A stretch of DNA of 64,000 bases from Rhizaria sp. SCN 62-66 (GCA_001724265.1 MEDY01000004.1:248001-312000); one strand, 5' to 3'. Counted from the stretch's first letter, positions 17,168 through 31,274 are shown. Numbers and translations are program-made. The notes: generated from the sequence alone by a model not told the origin.

Positions 17168-20100
17168 ATGGATGCCGCCTTTGCGCGCCTGATCCAGTGC
17201 TTGGACACGATTTATAACCCGACGACGCCAAACGACGCGCGCACCGCAGAGTATGCTGTGCTCGACAAGTTCAAGGCCTCGAACCCGCCCGACGTGGCAC
17301 GCATCGCTTTCGAGCTGATCGCACGTCCCGATCTTCCGCTGCACTCGCGTTTCTTTGGCGCCCAAGCCCTCAGCCACATCATTAAGGTTGTGCTCGCGCC
17401 CGTCGACGACGCGCATAGCGCCATCGCCGATATCTGCACTCAGACCTGCGCGCTGCTCGCGTCGCCGGCGTTGGACCTCGCCACGTCCGGGCAGCCCGCC
17501 AAAGTGCTCGCAACGCGCCTTGTAGCTGTGCTCCTTGACGGCGCCAAGGCGGTCTGGCCTACGCACTGGCCCACGCTCTTGGCGGATGTCTCCGCGCTCT
17601 CGGCCACTGGCCCCACCGGTGCGCTCGCTGCGATGACCTTCATCAACGATCTCACCGACGCCGCGTTCAACGCAACGCCTTCTCTCACGCCCGCGCGCCG
17701 CTTGCAGCTGACTGACGCACTCGACGACTCGCTCGAGGACGAACTGCTTCCCGCCATCGTTCGCACCGCCTGCGCCGCGCTTGTGCTCGCTGGGGTCGAC
17801 TCGAGCGCATTCGCCGCCGCCGTGCCTGCCGCCAACGCGCCGGGGTCCGAGCTGCTGGCGCGTCTGGCCTCCGCGGCCTCGGCGCCCTGGTTGGTGTCGG
17901 CGCTGGTCTCCGCCTCGGCCTCCGCGCTGGGCGCCGCGGCCCCCTGCACGACCCCCGCGACCCTGCGTGAGTCGGGCGCGTGGGCCGTTTTGCAAGCGCT
18001 GCTGCTAGAGCCTGTCACCAGCGTTGCCGCCAACGCAACGGCTGCGGCGCTGCTGTCGCGGCGCATCAAGCGCGCGTCGATGTTTGGCGCCGAGTTCGTG
18101 GAGCTCTGGCAGACTGTACTGCGGCTTCTCACGTTGTCCTCGGCGCCTGAGGCGAGGAACAACCTCGGCCGCGGCGCGCAGACGCGCATCCTGTGCGCGG
18201 CGCTGCGCACGGCGACGCTGCTGGTGCGCGACTGCCACGACGCACTGACTGTGCTCCCGCGGACCGGCAGCGGCGCCGGCGACGGCGGCGCGCTGCTCGA
18301 GAGTGTCGTGACCAACACGCTCGGCGCCGCGCTGGCGCTGGCCGAGTTCGACTCGCGCCGCGTCGTGCTTGAGGCTGGAGAGCTTGCGCTCGCAGTGGCC
18401 GAGGCCAGGCTGCTGGTTAACCACACCGGCGCGCCCGCGCAGGCACTGCGGACCGCGCTGCCGCCTCTCGTTGCTCTCACGCTGCGGCTCGCGTCCCGGC
18501 TGCCGGTGCGGCCGCGCGACGCTGAGGAAAGCGACGACGAAGATGAGGGCTGTTTCGATGCAGAAGAGGAGACTGCGCGCGACTTGCAGTGGGAGCGCAA
18601 TGGCCGCGCGACCGCGGGGCGGTTGTGCATGGCACTCGCGGCCACCACGCCGTCGGGCCTACTTGCCGCGTTCATGCAGGAGACTGGCCGCGCAGTCGTT
18701 GACTTTCAGGTACGCAACATGTGATGTTTATTTTGACTTCAAAACATGAACAAATAATGATCATACTTGGTCTATTACATTATCTATTCTTTGAGCTCAC
18801 ATGTGATGTTGTCCCTCTAATTGCAAACGTATTATGTCAGACTGCTGACGCGTCTTGTGCGCCTACGGTTGCAACGCGCTTTCCGCTGCGCTCCTACGAC
18901 GTGCCGTTTAGTGCCGAGTTTAACGCCACCGCCGCGCCACAGAAGGCTGGCACGACGGCTTGCGACTGCGACGGCTACTTCCGCTTCGACGCCGCCGCTT
19001 CTCTGGTTGTTGACATCGTGAGCGCGCTCGGCCATCTGTGGCGCCCGCTCTCAGCGCAGGCCGCCGCGGCCGAGGGCGCCGCTGCCGCCGCGGGGACTGG
19101 CGCGGGCGAGCGCACCGTGGTGGACTACTGTCACCCGCGCGGCGCCGCAGCCCCGCTGTCGGAGGTGCTGGCGATGGTGCGGTCCGAGCTCAAGGCGCTG
19201 TTCGACGCCGCGCGCGAGCTCGAGTCCCGGGAACTCATGGGCTACGTGCCCAAAGTACGCCTGCTCACGCAGCTTATCCCGGTCTACAACGCCGGCGACG
19301 CGACGCCCGCGGCGCTGGTGACCGCGCTGGCCCCGCTGTTCCTGATCTCGGCCTCGCTGCCGCCCGCGGCCGAGGCTGCGCGCGTGCTGGGCGAGCTCCA
19401 GCGCAAGGCGGCTTACCTTCTTGAGGCCGCCATGAAGCGCGTGGCCGCCTCAGCCCCGTTGGGCGCCGCGCCTGGGGAGGTCGCCGCGCTGCTTGAGCGC
19501 TGCAGCTCCGCCGCGGCGGCCGCGGCTGCGGGTGGCGCGTCGTGCGCTACGACGCTGCACACGACGGCGCTGGTGGTGCTATGCCGCTACGGCAGCGCGG
19601 CGGAGCAGCAGGCGGCGCTGCAGCCGCGCGTGGAGCAGGCGCTTACGGCCTGGGACGCCGCGACGCAGGGTGTGCTTGCGCAGTCGCCCGCCGACGTCCT
19701 GGGCGAGGGCGCGGAGGAGCAGGCGCTGACGGCGGCGCAGGCGGCGGCGTGGCCGGCGGTGCTGGGCGGCGTCCCCGGGGCCGCGCAACCGCCCGTGAAC
19801 GACTCTGCGGCGCACCGCGCGCGCACAAACGCGGACCGCGCGATGATCGAGCTCTCGGTTGCGCTGCGCTCTCTCGTGGTTTACACCGCGCCCACGGCCA
19901 CCGCGCCCGCCGCAGCCACCAGTGATACCGGCGACAGCATGGGCGACACCGCCGAGAGCGCGAAGGAGGCCGCGGGCAGCACGAACCACGGCGGCGACAG
20001 GCTTGGTACGGGTCTGTCCGCGCTCATTGGCGCGCCGGGCGGCAAGGGCGAGTCCTTCGCGCCCAACATCCCGGCGATTCTGACAGTCGCGCTGCCCACT

Positions 20101-21676
20101 GTCGTGGCCGCGCTGGCGTGGCTACTGCGCGCACACACGACAGCCGCGGCGCAGGAGCGCGGGCCCGCGCTGGCCATCATTGCGGCGCCGTCGCTTGCGC
20201 ACGCGCAGTGGCTGCTGAGGTGGGACGCGTTCCACACTGTGGGGTCAGTCGATGCGGCGCCGACTGAAGCGGGGCGTTACGTTCCGCTTGAGGTCAACGG
20301 GTACGTTTCACACATTATCTAAGGCAGAATTAGATTGGTATGTCGAGTTTTTATTTGCTAATTGAATTGAATACTGTTTAAAAATTCACGAAACTGAACT
20401 CATTTTGTTCATTTTCAATCCTATCCATTTGTGACACGCAACCCGCAGCTGGCTGATCCGCTCGCAGCAGGCCGCGGCGCAGATCGTTTCCGCCGCGCAT
20501 CTCGGCGGCGACGCCTTCTATCAGGCGCAGGCGGGCGCGCTGGCCCCGCTCGTGCCACTAGTGTCCCTGCTTTCGCTTTCGCAGCTCGACACGCTGTGGC
20601 GCAAGGTCCTCGTCCCGCTCATCTACGACTGCCCACACTGGGCCTACCAGGCCTTTTTCGGAACCCTTGTCACGGACACGCTTGCCGCGATGCGCGACTC
20701 ATTTGCCTGCGCGTACAACAACCCCGCCGCGGCTGTTAACGTGGACGCCATCGCGCCGCCGACCTTCGCCGCGCTGCTGGCTCGCGTGCGTGGACCAGCA
20801 CGGCTGTTGCACGGTGCCACCCGCGGCGGCGGCGCCGAGGCCTCAGAGCTGCTGACCGAGCTGGAGATCCTGGAGGACGCGGACTGCGCCGATGTCCTCA
20901 CCCGCGGGCTTGACTCGCTGCTTACGTTACTGCAGCTGGCCCCGCATGGGCAGCGCGCCTTCGACCGCGCCGTGACCGACAAGGTCAACGCGTTCGGTGG
21001 CAGCGCGGCGGTATCGGCTTCCGCAGCTGTCGCGGCCGCGGCAGTTGGCAACGGCGCCGCAGCCAACGCGCTGATGATGTTCCCGGCGTCCCCGCCGCTC
21101 GCACTTTTGGCGTCCGACTTAAACGCGACGATCGGGTTCCTCGTCGTCGCGGCCGAGGGTCCGGTGGTGCCCGCGAGCATCAAGGCCGTGCGCGTGCTCC
21201 GCGCGCTCGGCGTCGCCGCCTGCCGCGCGGGCGAAGAGGCCACCGCCACGGCCGTGCTGGGCGCGGCGGAGCGGCTGCTGTGCGGATGGGCGGCTGAGAC
21301 CGCGGCGACGATCGCGGCCGGCGCGGACCGGCGCCGCGGCTCGAGCGTATCATGTCATGGCGACAAGGGCGTGTACGCAGAGGAGGTGTGCGCGATGCTG
21401 CGCGATCTGCTCGTGTGCTTCCATGGCGTGTCGCGCACGGCAGTTGACATGGCGCTGCGGCTGCCGAACATGACCGCGGATCACGTGGGGAACCTGCTGA
21501 ACCTCGCAGCCGGCGACGGCGCGCACTGGGCGCTGCCGGGCGAAGTGGAGAAGGAACAGAAGCTCGCGCGCGCGCTGGGCGCGGCTAAGGCAAGCATCAA
21601 CGCTAAGACCAGGAAGCAGTTCCAAAGCTATCTCACGCAGGTGCTTGTGCCAAGCTCTGTGGCTGGACAGGACTGA
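17168..21676 (+). CDS. XPO5: Exportin-5 / HASTY-like karyopherin, three exons, 1409 residues
   Basis: Importin-beta family export receptor. Exportin-5 carries pre-miRNA, tRNA or protein cargo out of the nucleus with RanGTP. Exons: 17168-18709, 18841-20300, 20449-21676 (TGA). The start is MDAAFARLIQ with good ATG context (gcccgccATGg). Residues about 40-210 follow exportin-5: RFFGAQALSHIIK, VLATRLVAVLLDGAKAVWP, THWPTLLADVSALSATGP and ARRLQLTDALDDSLEDELL, matching the human sequence around WPQHWPDMLIELDTLSKQG and the downstream PQRRRDIQ block. The remainder is alpha-helical repeat sequence with Ala-rich inserts and an acidic patch (ESDDEDEG). Human XPO5 is 1204 residues. Karyopherin membership is secure; the exportin-5 subtype rests mainly on the N-terminal region, and exportin-T fits less well. 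Confidence 0.8.
18710..18840 (+). other. Intron, 131 nt, phase 0 (exportin gene)
   Basis: Donor CAG|GTACGC after codon 514, acceptor TTATGTCAG. AT-rich and sharply distinct from the GC-rich exons; the frame stops four codons into it. Confidence 0.85.
20301..20448 (+). other. Intron, 148 nt, phase 2 (exportin gene)
   Basis: Donor GG|GTACGT, acceptor ACCCGCAG. Joining GG with C restores codon GGC and gives VNGWLIRSQQAAAQIV. Confidence 0.85.
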
Positions 21677-22290
21677 AATGATAATTATCGTGAATGTGAG
21701 TGTTATTTTGAATCAGGCGTGACATCGTGCATTGTCATAGATATTGCTTGGACACTTGTGTCTGTGTCTGACTGAGCGTGCTATTTAAGTTTTCCTTTGG
21801 GGGACAGATACATATTTAACGTATTATTCAAATATAACTTGGCTTGACGTCGCAGGAGATTTATGAAGTTGGGCGTGGCATGTGTGCCAGTGACAGGTCG
21901 GGTTGCAAAGTCCGAATTTTCACGAACCGGCCGAGCCCCAAAGAACCACCCCAAGCTTTGGAGGCCATCTTTTGGAGCCCGATTTCTTCGTGTTATATGT
22001 GACGTGCAGGACACTGTGTAGATTGATATAGTAGAACGAGTGGATATGTATTTGGAATTTTGATCGCATGTAATCAAGTAGTCACAAATTTGTGCTACGA
22101 TGTCTGACTGAGTTCGCCCATATTCGAGCAACCTATCTTGATTTTTTCACTCTAACCAGTTCAAACCCACCCCTGTCGTTGTTCCTGTTCTCTTGTATCA
22201 CTATGTAACGCACTGGCACATCTTTCACAGCCCCTCAGCGACTTAGTTCACACCGGCTGAGACTCTCGTCGGGGCACTTTTGCAGCCAAG
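21677..22290. other. Intergenic, 614 bases
   Basis: AT-rich region between two + strand genes. I see no domain, tRNA or strong promoter motif. A 116-codon minus-strand frame here (21781-22131) lacks any family resemblance. Confidence 0.6.
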
Positions 22291-25200
22291 ATGGACAGCA
22301 ACCTGAGGGGGGCGAATGCGCCCCCGCTGTTCCCGGCGCCCGCGCCTGACGGCAACCGACCTTCACAACCGCTTGCACCGCCAGGCCGCGCAGGGTCGAG
22401 TCAGTCGATGCGCGCTGGGCCGCCATACGCCCCAACGCCTTCGTCCTCACCATCTCAGTCAACTCATACAACGCTCATGCCACAGGGCACTTCACTGCGG
22501 TCCCTCCAGAGCTTGCAGGCTGGCTCCTCCATCCCTTCGGCCCTGGGCGGCTACGTGCCCGACTTTTCCGCGCACGGCGCCTCTGAGGCGTCCGACGACT
22601 CGCTATCCTTCCAGGCACATCTGCAGCACGAGTCGCTGCCAGTCTCCCCGACCAGCCGCGGCGTCTTCGCCCACCTGCACCACTCGGCGCGCCCCGGGGG
22701 GCTGACCTCCGTCGTCATCACCGCCGGCGCCGCCGCAGGGGCCGCTGACCGCGCTACTACACGTTCTGCGATGCGTCAAATCTCTGCGCGCGCGCCGCCC
22801 GGCTTTTTCGACCTGCCCTCGCTGCCGCACACTGCGACCACTGCCGCCGCCACGGCTGGCGCAAGCAATGGCAAGGACGCTCTCGCGTGCCGCAGCTACG
22901 ACGACCACCGGAACGTGCCCAGCAACGCGGCGGACAGCAGCAACACGAACCCTGCGGAGTTTATGCTGAGCCACGCGTCGTTGGAGGCCGCGCTCGAGGC
23001 CGATGCGCTCTGCATCGATGGCTCCGCAGCCGCAGCCGCAGCCGCCGCGGCCCCCGCGCACGCCCCCGCGTGCCCCATAGACTTCCCGCGCCCCGCGATG
23101 ACTGCCACCAGCTCCAGCAGCACTGGCACAGGCGCGGGGGCAGGCGTGGGGCATGATGAGGGCGCTGGCGCCAGTGAGGCTGACGATGTGTTCGTCATCA
23201 CACCGCGGTCGCCGATCGTCACCGCGACGTCGGCGGCGGCCGCGCACAACACGGGTGCGTCAGATTACGCGCGGTTCGGCCAGTATGAGCAGTACGGCCG
23301 CGGACCTGGACATCATGGCAACTCCCGCACCAACAGTGGCGACCCTCCCAGCGACGACAGTCTCGCGCTGCCCTTCGACCACCACGTGCACGGCCACATG
23401 CACGTACATGGCCACGGTGCGGGCATGATGTCGTCGTTCCCCGACGACTCGGACGACCACGTTGAGTCGCAATCACGCCCGCAGTCGCACTCTCGGTCTC
23501 AAGTGCGGCTCGCGACCAGCGTCGGGACAGACCCCGATCTGGACCAGCAGCAGTTCGTCGCGACCGCCAACGCCGAGGCCGCCAACAGGGCCATTGCGGC
23601 CGACGCATCCAAGGCGCCCACGCCCGCGTCCGACTCGGCCGGCGCCGCGGGCGCCGCGGCCGGCGAGGCCGCGGGTGGTGAGACCGCCGCACCCAACCTG
23701 GCCCCGGCCGCGCCCGCGTTCGCGGCCGTCGCGCCCGCGCGCGTGGTGTTCGCGGCGCCCAACGGCCACGCGCCCGACGCCGCGATCCTCAAGCACACGT
23801 GCCGCGCGCACGCGCACTGCGCGCCGGGTCATAGACACGAGTCGGTGCGCGGCAGCGAGATGGCCGCGTTGGCCTCGCTCGACGCCGCCGCCGCCACCGT
23901 CGCCGCCACGGCCGCCGTTGAGGACGCCGCCGCAGCCTAGACCGGCTCTGGCGCCGGCGCTCTCGCCGGCAGCTCGGCCACCAGCGCGGCGGTCGCGGCG
24001 GCCGCACAGCTCGGCGCCGGCCCCGGCGGACTCCCGCTGTCACGCGCACTGCCCGTGGCCGAGGGCGACGACCCCAACTGTCTGGCTTGCGCGTTCGCGC
24101 TTGATTGCTCGATGTTGCCCGCCGCAGGCGCCACAGCCGGCTCGGTCACGCTCGCCACGCTGCGCGCCGCCGTCGCCCATGCCGAGGCTGCCACGGGCGC
24201 CGCGGCCGGGCACCTCATCATCCCGGGCGTCGTGCCTTTGCTCCGCGTCCACAACGCTGCGCACGCGCATGACGCTGCGGTGACCCACCGCGCCGCGATG
24301 CAGGACACAACGTCCGCTGCGGGCGCTGGCGAGGGCTCCGCAGTGACTCTGGAGCTGGTCCCGCCCACGGCGGACCCAGTTCACACTGCGCTGGGCCCCG
24401 CGGACCGCTGGGAGTTCGAGGCCGAGGAGCGCGCCGCGGCCGCGGCCTCGGGCCTTGCCGCCGCAGCCGCCGCAGCCGCCACTGCGGTTGCCGCGGGCAC
24501 CGCTTGCGCGCCCGCTCAGGCGCACACGCACGCACTGGCGATGGCGGCGGTGGCCGCGGGGGCGGGCGGGTCGCCCTCGCACGGCGCCTGGCCGGCCGAG
24601 GGTACGCTCAGCAACAGTAACAGCTACAGCTACTACGGCTCCGCCTCGGCCAGCGCCGCGCTCAGCGCCGCGCCCGCCGGTGCCACGGTCCAGACGCGCG
24701 CGCGCGCCGGCAGCGCCGCCGGCTCTACGCCCTACGCCGGGCCCGCGAGCGCCAGCGCCAGCGGCCTGTGCGGCCCCGCGAGCGGCACTGCGCTAGCGGC
24801 GCTGTATGGCAACAACCGCGCTCACCACACGTACTCAGCGGTGGGGTTCCGCCAGCTGCAGCAGCAGCAACAGCAGCACCTGCAGCAGCTCCAGTTTCAG
24901 CAACAGCAGCAGCAGCACCAACACGAGGCCGACTGCGCGGGCGACGACGGGCTCGTGGTGCTGCCGTACGCGCCGACCCCGCCCTACGGCGCGATCGCGC
25001 TCTCGAGCGGCGGGCCCGTGGCATCGGCCGCCACGGGCGCGCTCTCGGCGCTGCACGACCGCTCGCCCTCGGTCACGCCCAGCCTCCACGGTTACGGCCC
25101 CGCGCCGGCGCCCGCGGGCGCGCATCACCACCTTGCGCTCGCGCACTCGCACTCGGCGCTTGCGGGGGCCTCCAGCGCCAGCTCCGCGGCGGGTAACGCC

Positions 25201-28200
25201 GCCCCCGGCGCCGCAGCCGCGCCCGCGCTCGGGCCCGGGCAGCTCTCGGTCGCGCAGGCCGCAGCCGCACTCAGCGCCGCGCGCGTGGAGGTGGAGCGAC
25301 TGGCCCCGCTGCTGCCCGACGTGCGGCCGCTGGGCCCCGTGTGGCGGCAACTTGCCGTCGCGGGCGCCGGGGCGGCCGATTTCGTCCCCCCGCCAGAGTT
25401 CAACGGCGGCGCCGGAGGCGGCGCCGCGGGGAGCTCGCTGCTGCCGACCATCACGAACGCCACTGCTAGCGCCGTCTCGGCCGCGTCGGCCGCAGCGACC
25501 GCCGCCGCGCTGCCGTCCGCGGCCCCACTGCTGCACGGCGGCGCGCCCTATGGCCCCCTGCGCGGACACATCACGCGCATCGGGTCCTACGTGCCGCCGC
25601 GGCCGCTGGGCCCGCTGGACCCCGTCCCGGCCTTCCAGCCCGTGCGCTGCTGCCTGGTCGAGACCTGTGACCTCGAAGCCGTGGTCAACGACTTCTGCCC
25701 TGTACACGCGTTCGTGTCGACCCAGGCACGCACCGACGACGCCGCCGTGCGCCTGCGGGCAGCGCTCAAGGAGGAGGCGCGCGCCGCTGCGTACGCCACT
25801 GCAGACGCTGAGATGAGCGCTAACAACTCTAACACGGGCCTTGTGGTGAGCTACGGCAACAACAACGGGCAGTCACAGCCTCCGTCGGCGCCTGTGCTGG
25901 TGCGTTCGCTGTCTCCCCCGCCTCTGCCGCCGCTGTCCCCGTCGTCGTCGTTGCGGCAGATCTCGCACCACTGGACGCTGCGCGTGTCGGACAACCCCGT
26001 CTACGCGCAGAACGCGTACGCCTTCATCGTGCGCAACCGCGCTCACAGCATCGCCGTGGCCTTCGACAAGCTCACCGGCGCGCTCCGCGTCGTCGTCGAC
26101 GGCGTGCGCATTCTGTCCCGCCGCCTCGACCTCGACGTCGCCGCCCTGCTCGCGCGCGCCCACGGCGTCCCCGCCGCGGCGCCCGCCGCCGTCGCGCTCC
26201 ACGCGCCCGCGCACCTGGACGCGGGCCGCTCGCTGCCCTGGGGCGGCTCGCCGCTGCGCCTCACCGGCCCGCCCCAGACGCTGGCCGCACTGACCACGTT
26301 GCGGCTGCCCGTCGGCGTCGCGGTCACGGCCGCAGCCGACGCGGGCTCCGCTGCGGCCTCCTTCTCCGACGCGGCCGCAGTCTCGGGCGGTGCCTCGAAC
26401 GCCAATGGGGCGGACGCCGCGCCCTGGGCCGCCGTGCCGCGCCTTCTCCCGCGCGCGGGCCCGCGCGGCCCCTCGGCGGCCCCGCTGGACCCAGTGCTGC
26501 ACTTCAACCCGCACGCCGTGGACCGCGCGCGGAGGGCCTTCGCGGCGACCGCGTTGGCCGAGCGCGTGGCCGCCGCTGCCACCAGGGCCAACGACGCCGC
26601 GCTCGTCGCCGCAGCGCTCGCCGCGGCGGGCCACGCGCCCGACCAGACCGCCGCACTTGCGGCGGGCCACGCGCAGCTCGTGCAGCAGCAACAGCAACAG
26701 CAAACTGTTCCGCTGGCTGGCGACCTGTCTGCGAGCGCGTATCCGTCATATGCCGCCTCCGTGTCCCCGTCGCCGTCGCCTAACAACGCCGGCGGCCACA
26801 GCTACAACCCCGCCGCCGCCAACGCGAGCGCCAGCAGAGGCAGCAGCAGCGGCAACGGGCTGTCAGGAGCGATGACGTGGACCGGCGCCGCGGTCGGCGC
26901 CGGCGCACTGCCAGTGTCCGTGGTTCAGATGGCTGAGGCCGCGGCCGCAGTCAACGTGCTGACGTTTCCCTTCGCGTTCAGCCTCCGTGGCGAGCGCACG
27001 CTCGAGACGTCGCAGTGCTGGCTACTGCTTTTCATCGAGCCCGACTCCGTGCTGCCCTCCGTCGCCGCCGCTGCGCCCGCCTTCGCTGCCTCCGCCGCGG
27101 CCGCGAACGCGAACACGGCCGCCAGTACCAGCGCCGCGAGGCTCGGGATGGGCGACGAGCACATCAACGTCAGCGCTGACGCTGCTGCGGCCAACAAGCC
27201 GCCGGTGACTGCCGAGGCCGCTGCCGCCGCCGCCGCCGCCGCCGCCGTGGCCGCGACGGGTGCCGACGCGGTCAACGTGTCCACTGCGCTGCCGCTGCTG
27301 CTGGGCGCGGTGCAGCGCCAGCTCGCGCTGCCCGCCGCGGCCGCCGCGACCTGCGGCGCCGCCGCGGCGCTGCAGCTGACGGCCCCGGGTGCGGCCGCGC
27401 TGCCGGCCTGGGTTCACACCGCGCCCGCCGCCTTCGCTGGGCTCGGCTACGCGCTGCCTGCGGACGGACCCGGCGCCGCCCCACGCGCGCTGCCGTCGCT
27501 GCGTGTGCGCTTCGAGCTCTTTATCGACGACGCGCCCTTTGCTGCGGCCCGCGCGCGCGCGCTGCGCTGCGTGCGCCGCATCGTCTTTGCCGACGATAAG
27601 CTCGTGCACCCCGGCGTCACCACGGCCGCCAACATCGCCGCCGCTGCTGCTGCCGCGGCCGCCGCGAGCAATGCCGCCAGCGCCGCTGCCGTGGCTGCGG
27701 GCCAGTACCCCGGCGCTCCGCTGGCGCCACGCGCGCTGCCCGTCTCGTAGCGCACGGCCGCGGTCCCCGGCGGCGACGGCGGCGACGGCGGCGACTGCAT
27801 CGAGCCCGCGCTGCTGCAGTACCACAGCCACGGCCACGAGGGACAGCTGGACGACGACCCGCTTGCGCTGCCCGCCGCGGCCACCGCGCCCGCCGGCGCC
27901 TCCCTGGCCGGGCGCTCGCGCTCCGTCGTCACCGTGCCCCCGGCCGCCGCACACGCGCATGCACAGGCGCTGGCGCAAGCGCAGGCGCAGGGCCGGATCA
28001 TGGCCGACGTGGCAGCCGCGGCAGGCCCGCTGCCGCCCGGCACGGCCACTCCGGGGACCGTGTTGGCTGCCGTTTCCTCCGCTGCGTCCCACATCGCAGC
28101 CGGTGGCTCCAGTGGCTGGTCCGGCCCTGGCGGGCTCAACGTCTCGCTGACGGCGGCCCCCATGCACAGCGGCTACGGTGCGCAGCAGCAGCACGCGCAC

Positions 28201-31200
28201 CAGCACCTCTACCAGACGCGGTCGCGCGTAGGCACGCCGACGGCGCAGCTCTCGGCGCTGCGGCTGGGCACCCCCACGCCGCCGCCGGGCTCGGGCGCGC
28301 TCGTCGCCATCGCCACCGGCGCCGCCGCCGGGGCCGCGGGCGCGGGCTCGGGTGCGGGCACGCCCGGACTGGGGCCGGACCGCGGACAGGCCACGCTGCG
28401 CCGCCTGCGCACGCGCAGCTCGCTATCCACCGCGCTCAGCGCCGCGTTGCCCGGCGGCCTCAACGCCACCGCGGCCGCGGCTGCGACCGGCGTCCCGGGC
28501 GTTGCCAGCAACAGCGCGGTGCCGCCGCTCGCGCCGTCGGGGCCGGCGTCCGCGATCTCCGCCGCGGCGGCCGCTGCCGCTCCGAGCATGGCCCTGGCGC
28601 CGTCGAGCCTAGGCCACCGGTCGCTGTCGGCGTCGTGCATGCCGCCGCCCCCCGCGGGCGCGCTTGTGCTAGCCAACTCGTACGCCAGCGGCAACAACGC
28701 CAACGCGTTCGCGGGCTGCCCCGTGTCGCCCGTGCCCGGCTTCGGCATCAACTTCCCCTACAACGCCAGCGCGAGCGTATGCCCGCTGCCGCTCGCGGCG
28801 CCGTGGCCTCTCATCGCCGCCCCCGGCGCGCAACAGCCGCCGCCGTGGCTGTTCGCGCTGGTCCGCTCGCACCTGCTGGCCGCGGCGCGCGTGCTGCCCG
28901 CGCTGCCGCGCCTCCCGCAGCGCCGCGGCTACTCGCCCTTCCTGCCCGCGACGCGCGCCGCGCTTCTGGGCCCGCACCTGCGCCCCGCGCGCGCCTGGGC
29001 CGCCGCCCGGTGGAGCCGCACGTCTCTGGTCGCGCTGCGCGCGTCGTCGGGCCCCGCGGGCGGGCTGCTGCTGCCGCTACCGTCAGTGCCCGTCGAGGTC
29101 TTCGCGGGCGCGGCCAGCGAGCGCCACGTGCTGCACCCGCTCTTCACGCCCACGGCCACCACGGCGCCGCTCGCGCGCGTGGGCCACGGCGCGCTCGCCG
29201 ACGCCGCCGCGGCGACCGCGGTCGCGGCCGCCATCCTCGCGGCAGCGCCCGGCGCGGCCGCGGCGGCTGTGCCCGGCTTTAACACCGGCCCGAACGGCAA
29301 CAGTGGCGGCTACACTGCGGGCGGCTTCGCGAGCAGCAGCAGCAGCAGCAGCAGCAGCACCTATGGCTCTGGTTACGCGTATGGCGGCGCCAATGGCTAC
29401 ACCAGCTACGGCCCGTCCAATTCGCCCCCGCCTCCGTCCTATGGCGCTAACTTGGCCGCGGCCACGCCGCTGGTGCCGCTCTACAGCTTCGCGGCCGCCG
29501 AGGTCGCCGCCGCCAGCGCCGCGGCCGACACCACCATGGACGACCCGTTCCCGCCGCTCTCGCCGCAGTCGAGCACCTTCACCGCGCCCGGCTGCGCCCC
29601 GGTCACCACCGCTGGATTCGCTAAGAGCTCGGCCTCTGCGTCGGCCGCCGCGTCGGCGGCTGCGGCGGCCGCGGCCTCTGCCGCCGGGCTCGGCGCCGCG
29701 TCCGTGGCGATGCTCACGGCGGGGCGCGCGCGCAACATGTGCTTGGGCTCGTTCCCCGCTCACCACGTCTTCGCCAGCGCCGCCGCCGTCGTGCCCGTGG
29801 CGTCGACCGCGGCCGCCGCGGTCGCCGCGCTGCCCGTGCCCGCGAACGCGCTCATCGTCTTCGCGCCCTCGGCCACGTCGTCCCCGTTCCACAACGACCA
29901 TGGCGCCGGAGGCTCCGCGGCCGGCAGCAGCGCGCCAGCGTCGCCCCCGCCCGCGGGCCCCGGCGCCGCGCGCGTGTTGTCGCTGACAGCGGCCGCGGGC
30001 GCGGTGTGGTGCGTGACGTGGCGCCTCACCGTGGGCCACCGCGCGCACTCGGTGACGCTGCTGCACGACGAGGCGCAGGCCATCGCACAACTCGTCGTCG
30101 ACTCGGTGCTCGGCCCGCTCGTCCAGCTCACCTCGGCCGCCGTCGACGTGCCCGGTGCGCTTCTCGCCGCGCTGGCGGCGCCCAACGCGGCCGCCGCAGC
30201 CGCAGCCGCAGCCGCGACGGCCGCGTCGGACTCGGCCGCGCACGCCGCGCCCGTGTCACTGACGGTCACGCTGGAGGAAGACACGCGCATCCAGGTGACC
30301 ATCGCGCCCAAGCGCCGCCGCACGCTGGCCCGCATCTCGGTCGACACCGCGGTCGCCTCCGCGGCCACGGCGGCGGCCAGAGCGGCGGCCGCGACCATCG
30401 CGTTTCCTCCATCCAACTACGCCAACGGCGGCGGCAACCGCGGTTCGGTGAGCGGCGTCGGTGTGTACAGCCTCACCCACGGCGCGAGCGCGTACGACCG
30501 CCCCGAGTCGTGCCCGCCGCACCAGCAGACCGCGCCGCCCGCGCTCTCGCTCGCGCACCACAACAGCTTCGGCCCCGGCTTTTCCTCCTCTGGCGCCGGC
30601 GCCGGACCCAGTGCTAGCGCGAGCGCGAGTGCAGCGCCCGGCACTGCGCCCGCGCTGGCGAGCTGCGCGAGCGACTGGTCTGGCGCCAGCGCCGCCGTCG
30701 CCGGTGCCGCCATTTCGCCCGCCACGTCGCCCGCCGCCGCCGCGATGGCCGCCACAGCCGCCGCGGCGGCGGGCGCGAGCGACTGCCCCGCGCGCGTCGG
30801 CGCTGCGCTGCTGCTAAGCTCGCTACTGCCCGCGCCGCCCGTCTCGCCCCCGCAGCACCTCGCGCTGCACCACCTGGGCGCTCCCGGCGCCGGCGCGGGC
30901 ACCGGTGCGGGGGGCTTCGGCGGCTCCGTCGCGGGCTCCGTCGCGCCGTCGCACGTGTCGCTGGGGGGCACGCCGCCGCGGCCACAGTCGCGCCAGCTGC
31001 TGCGCGCGTCGCCGCCCGGCCCGCAGTCCTCCTCAGGCTTCGTCCCCTCTGCCGCGTCCAGCGCCTCAGACTCGCAGCAGCTCTACGTCTCCCAACTGCA
31101 GCAGCAACAGCACCAGTCGCAGCAGCCGAGCGGGGTTCAGGCGCAGCAGCCGCTGGTGGCGCGCCACTCGCGGCTGCGGCTGGCAGCGCTTAATGTCGCC

Positions 31201-31223
31201 GACACCGACGCCTACCCGGACGA

Positions 31224-31274
<51 letters not shown>

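Noticed and set aside
23900-24000. Introns as explanation for the TAG codons
   Set aside because: Real introns here are AT-rich and bordered by GTACG-like donors and CAG. All four TAGs sit in uniformly GC-rich coding sequence, and the frame is unchanged on both sides.
24055-27750. Separate gene after the first TAG
   Set aside because: It starts at GTG, has no ATG nearby, and lies in the same frame as the sequence before the TAG. The same applies to 27934-33273, 40530-42026 and the minus frame 50285-54361.
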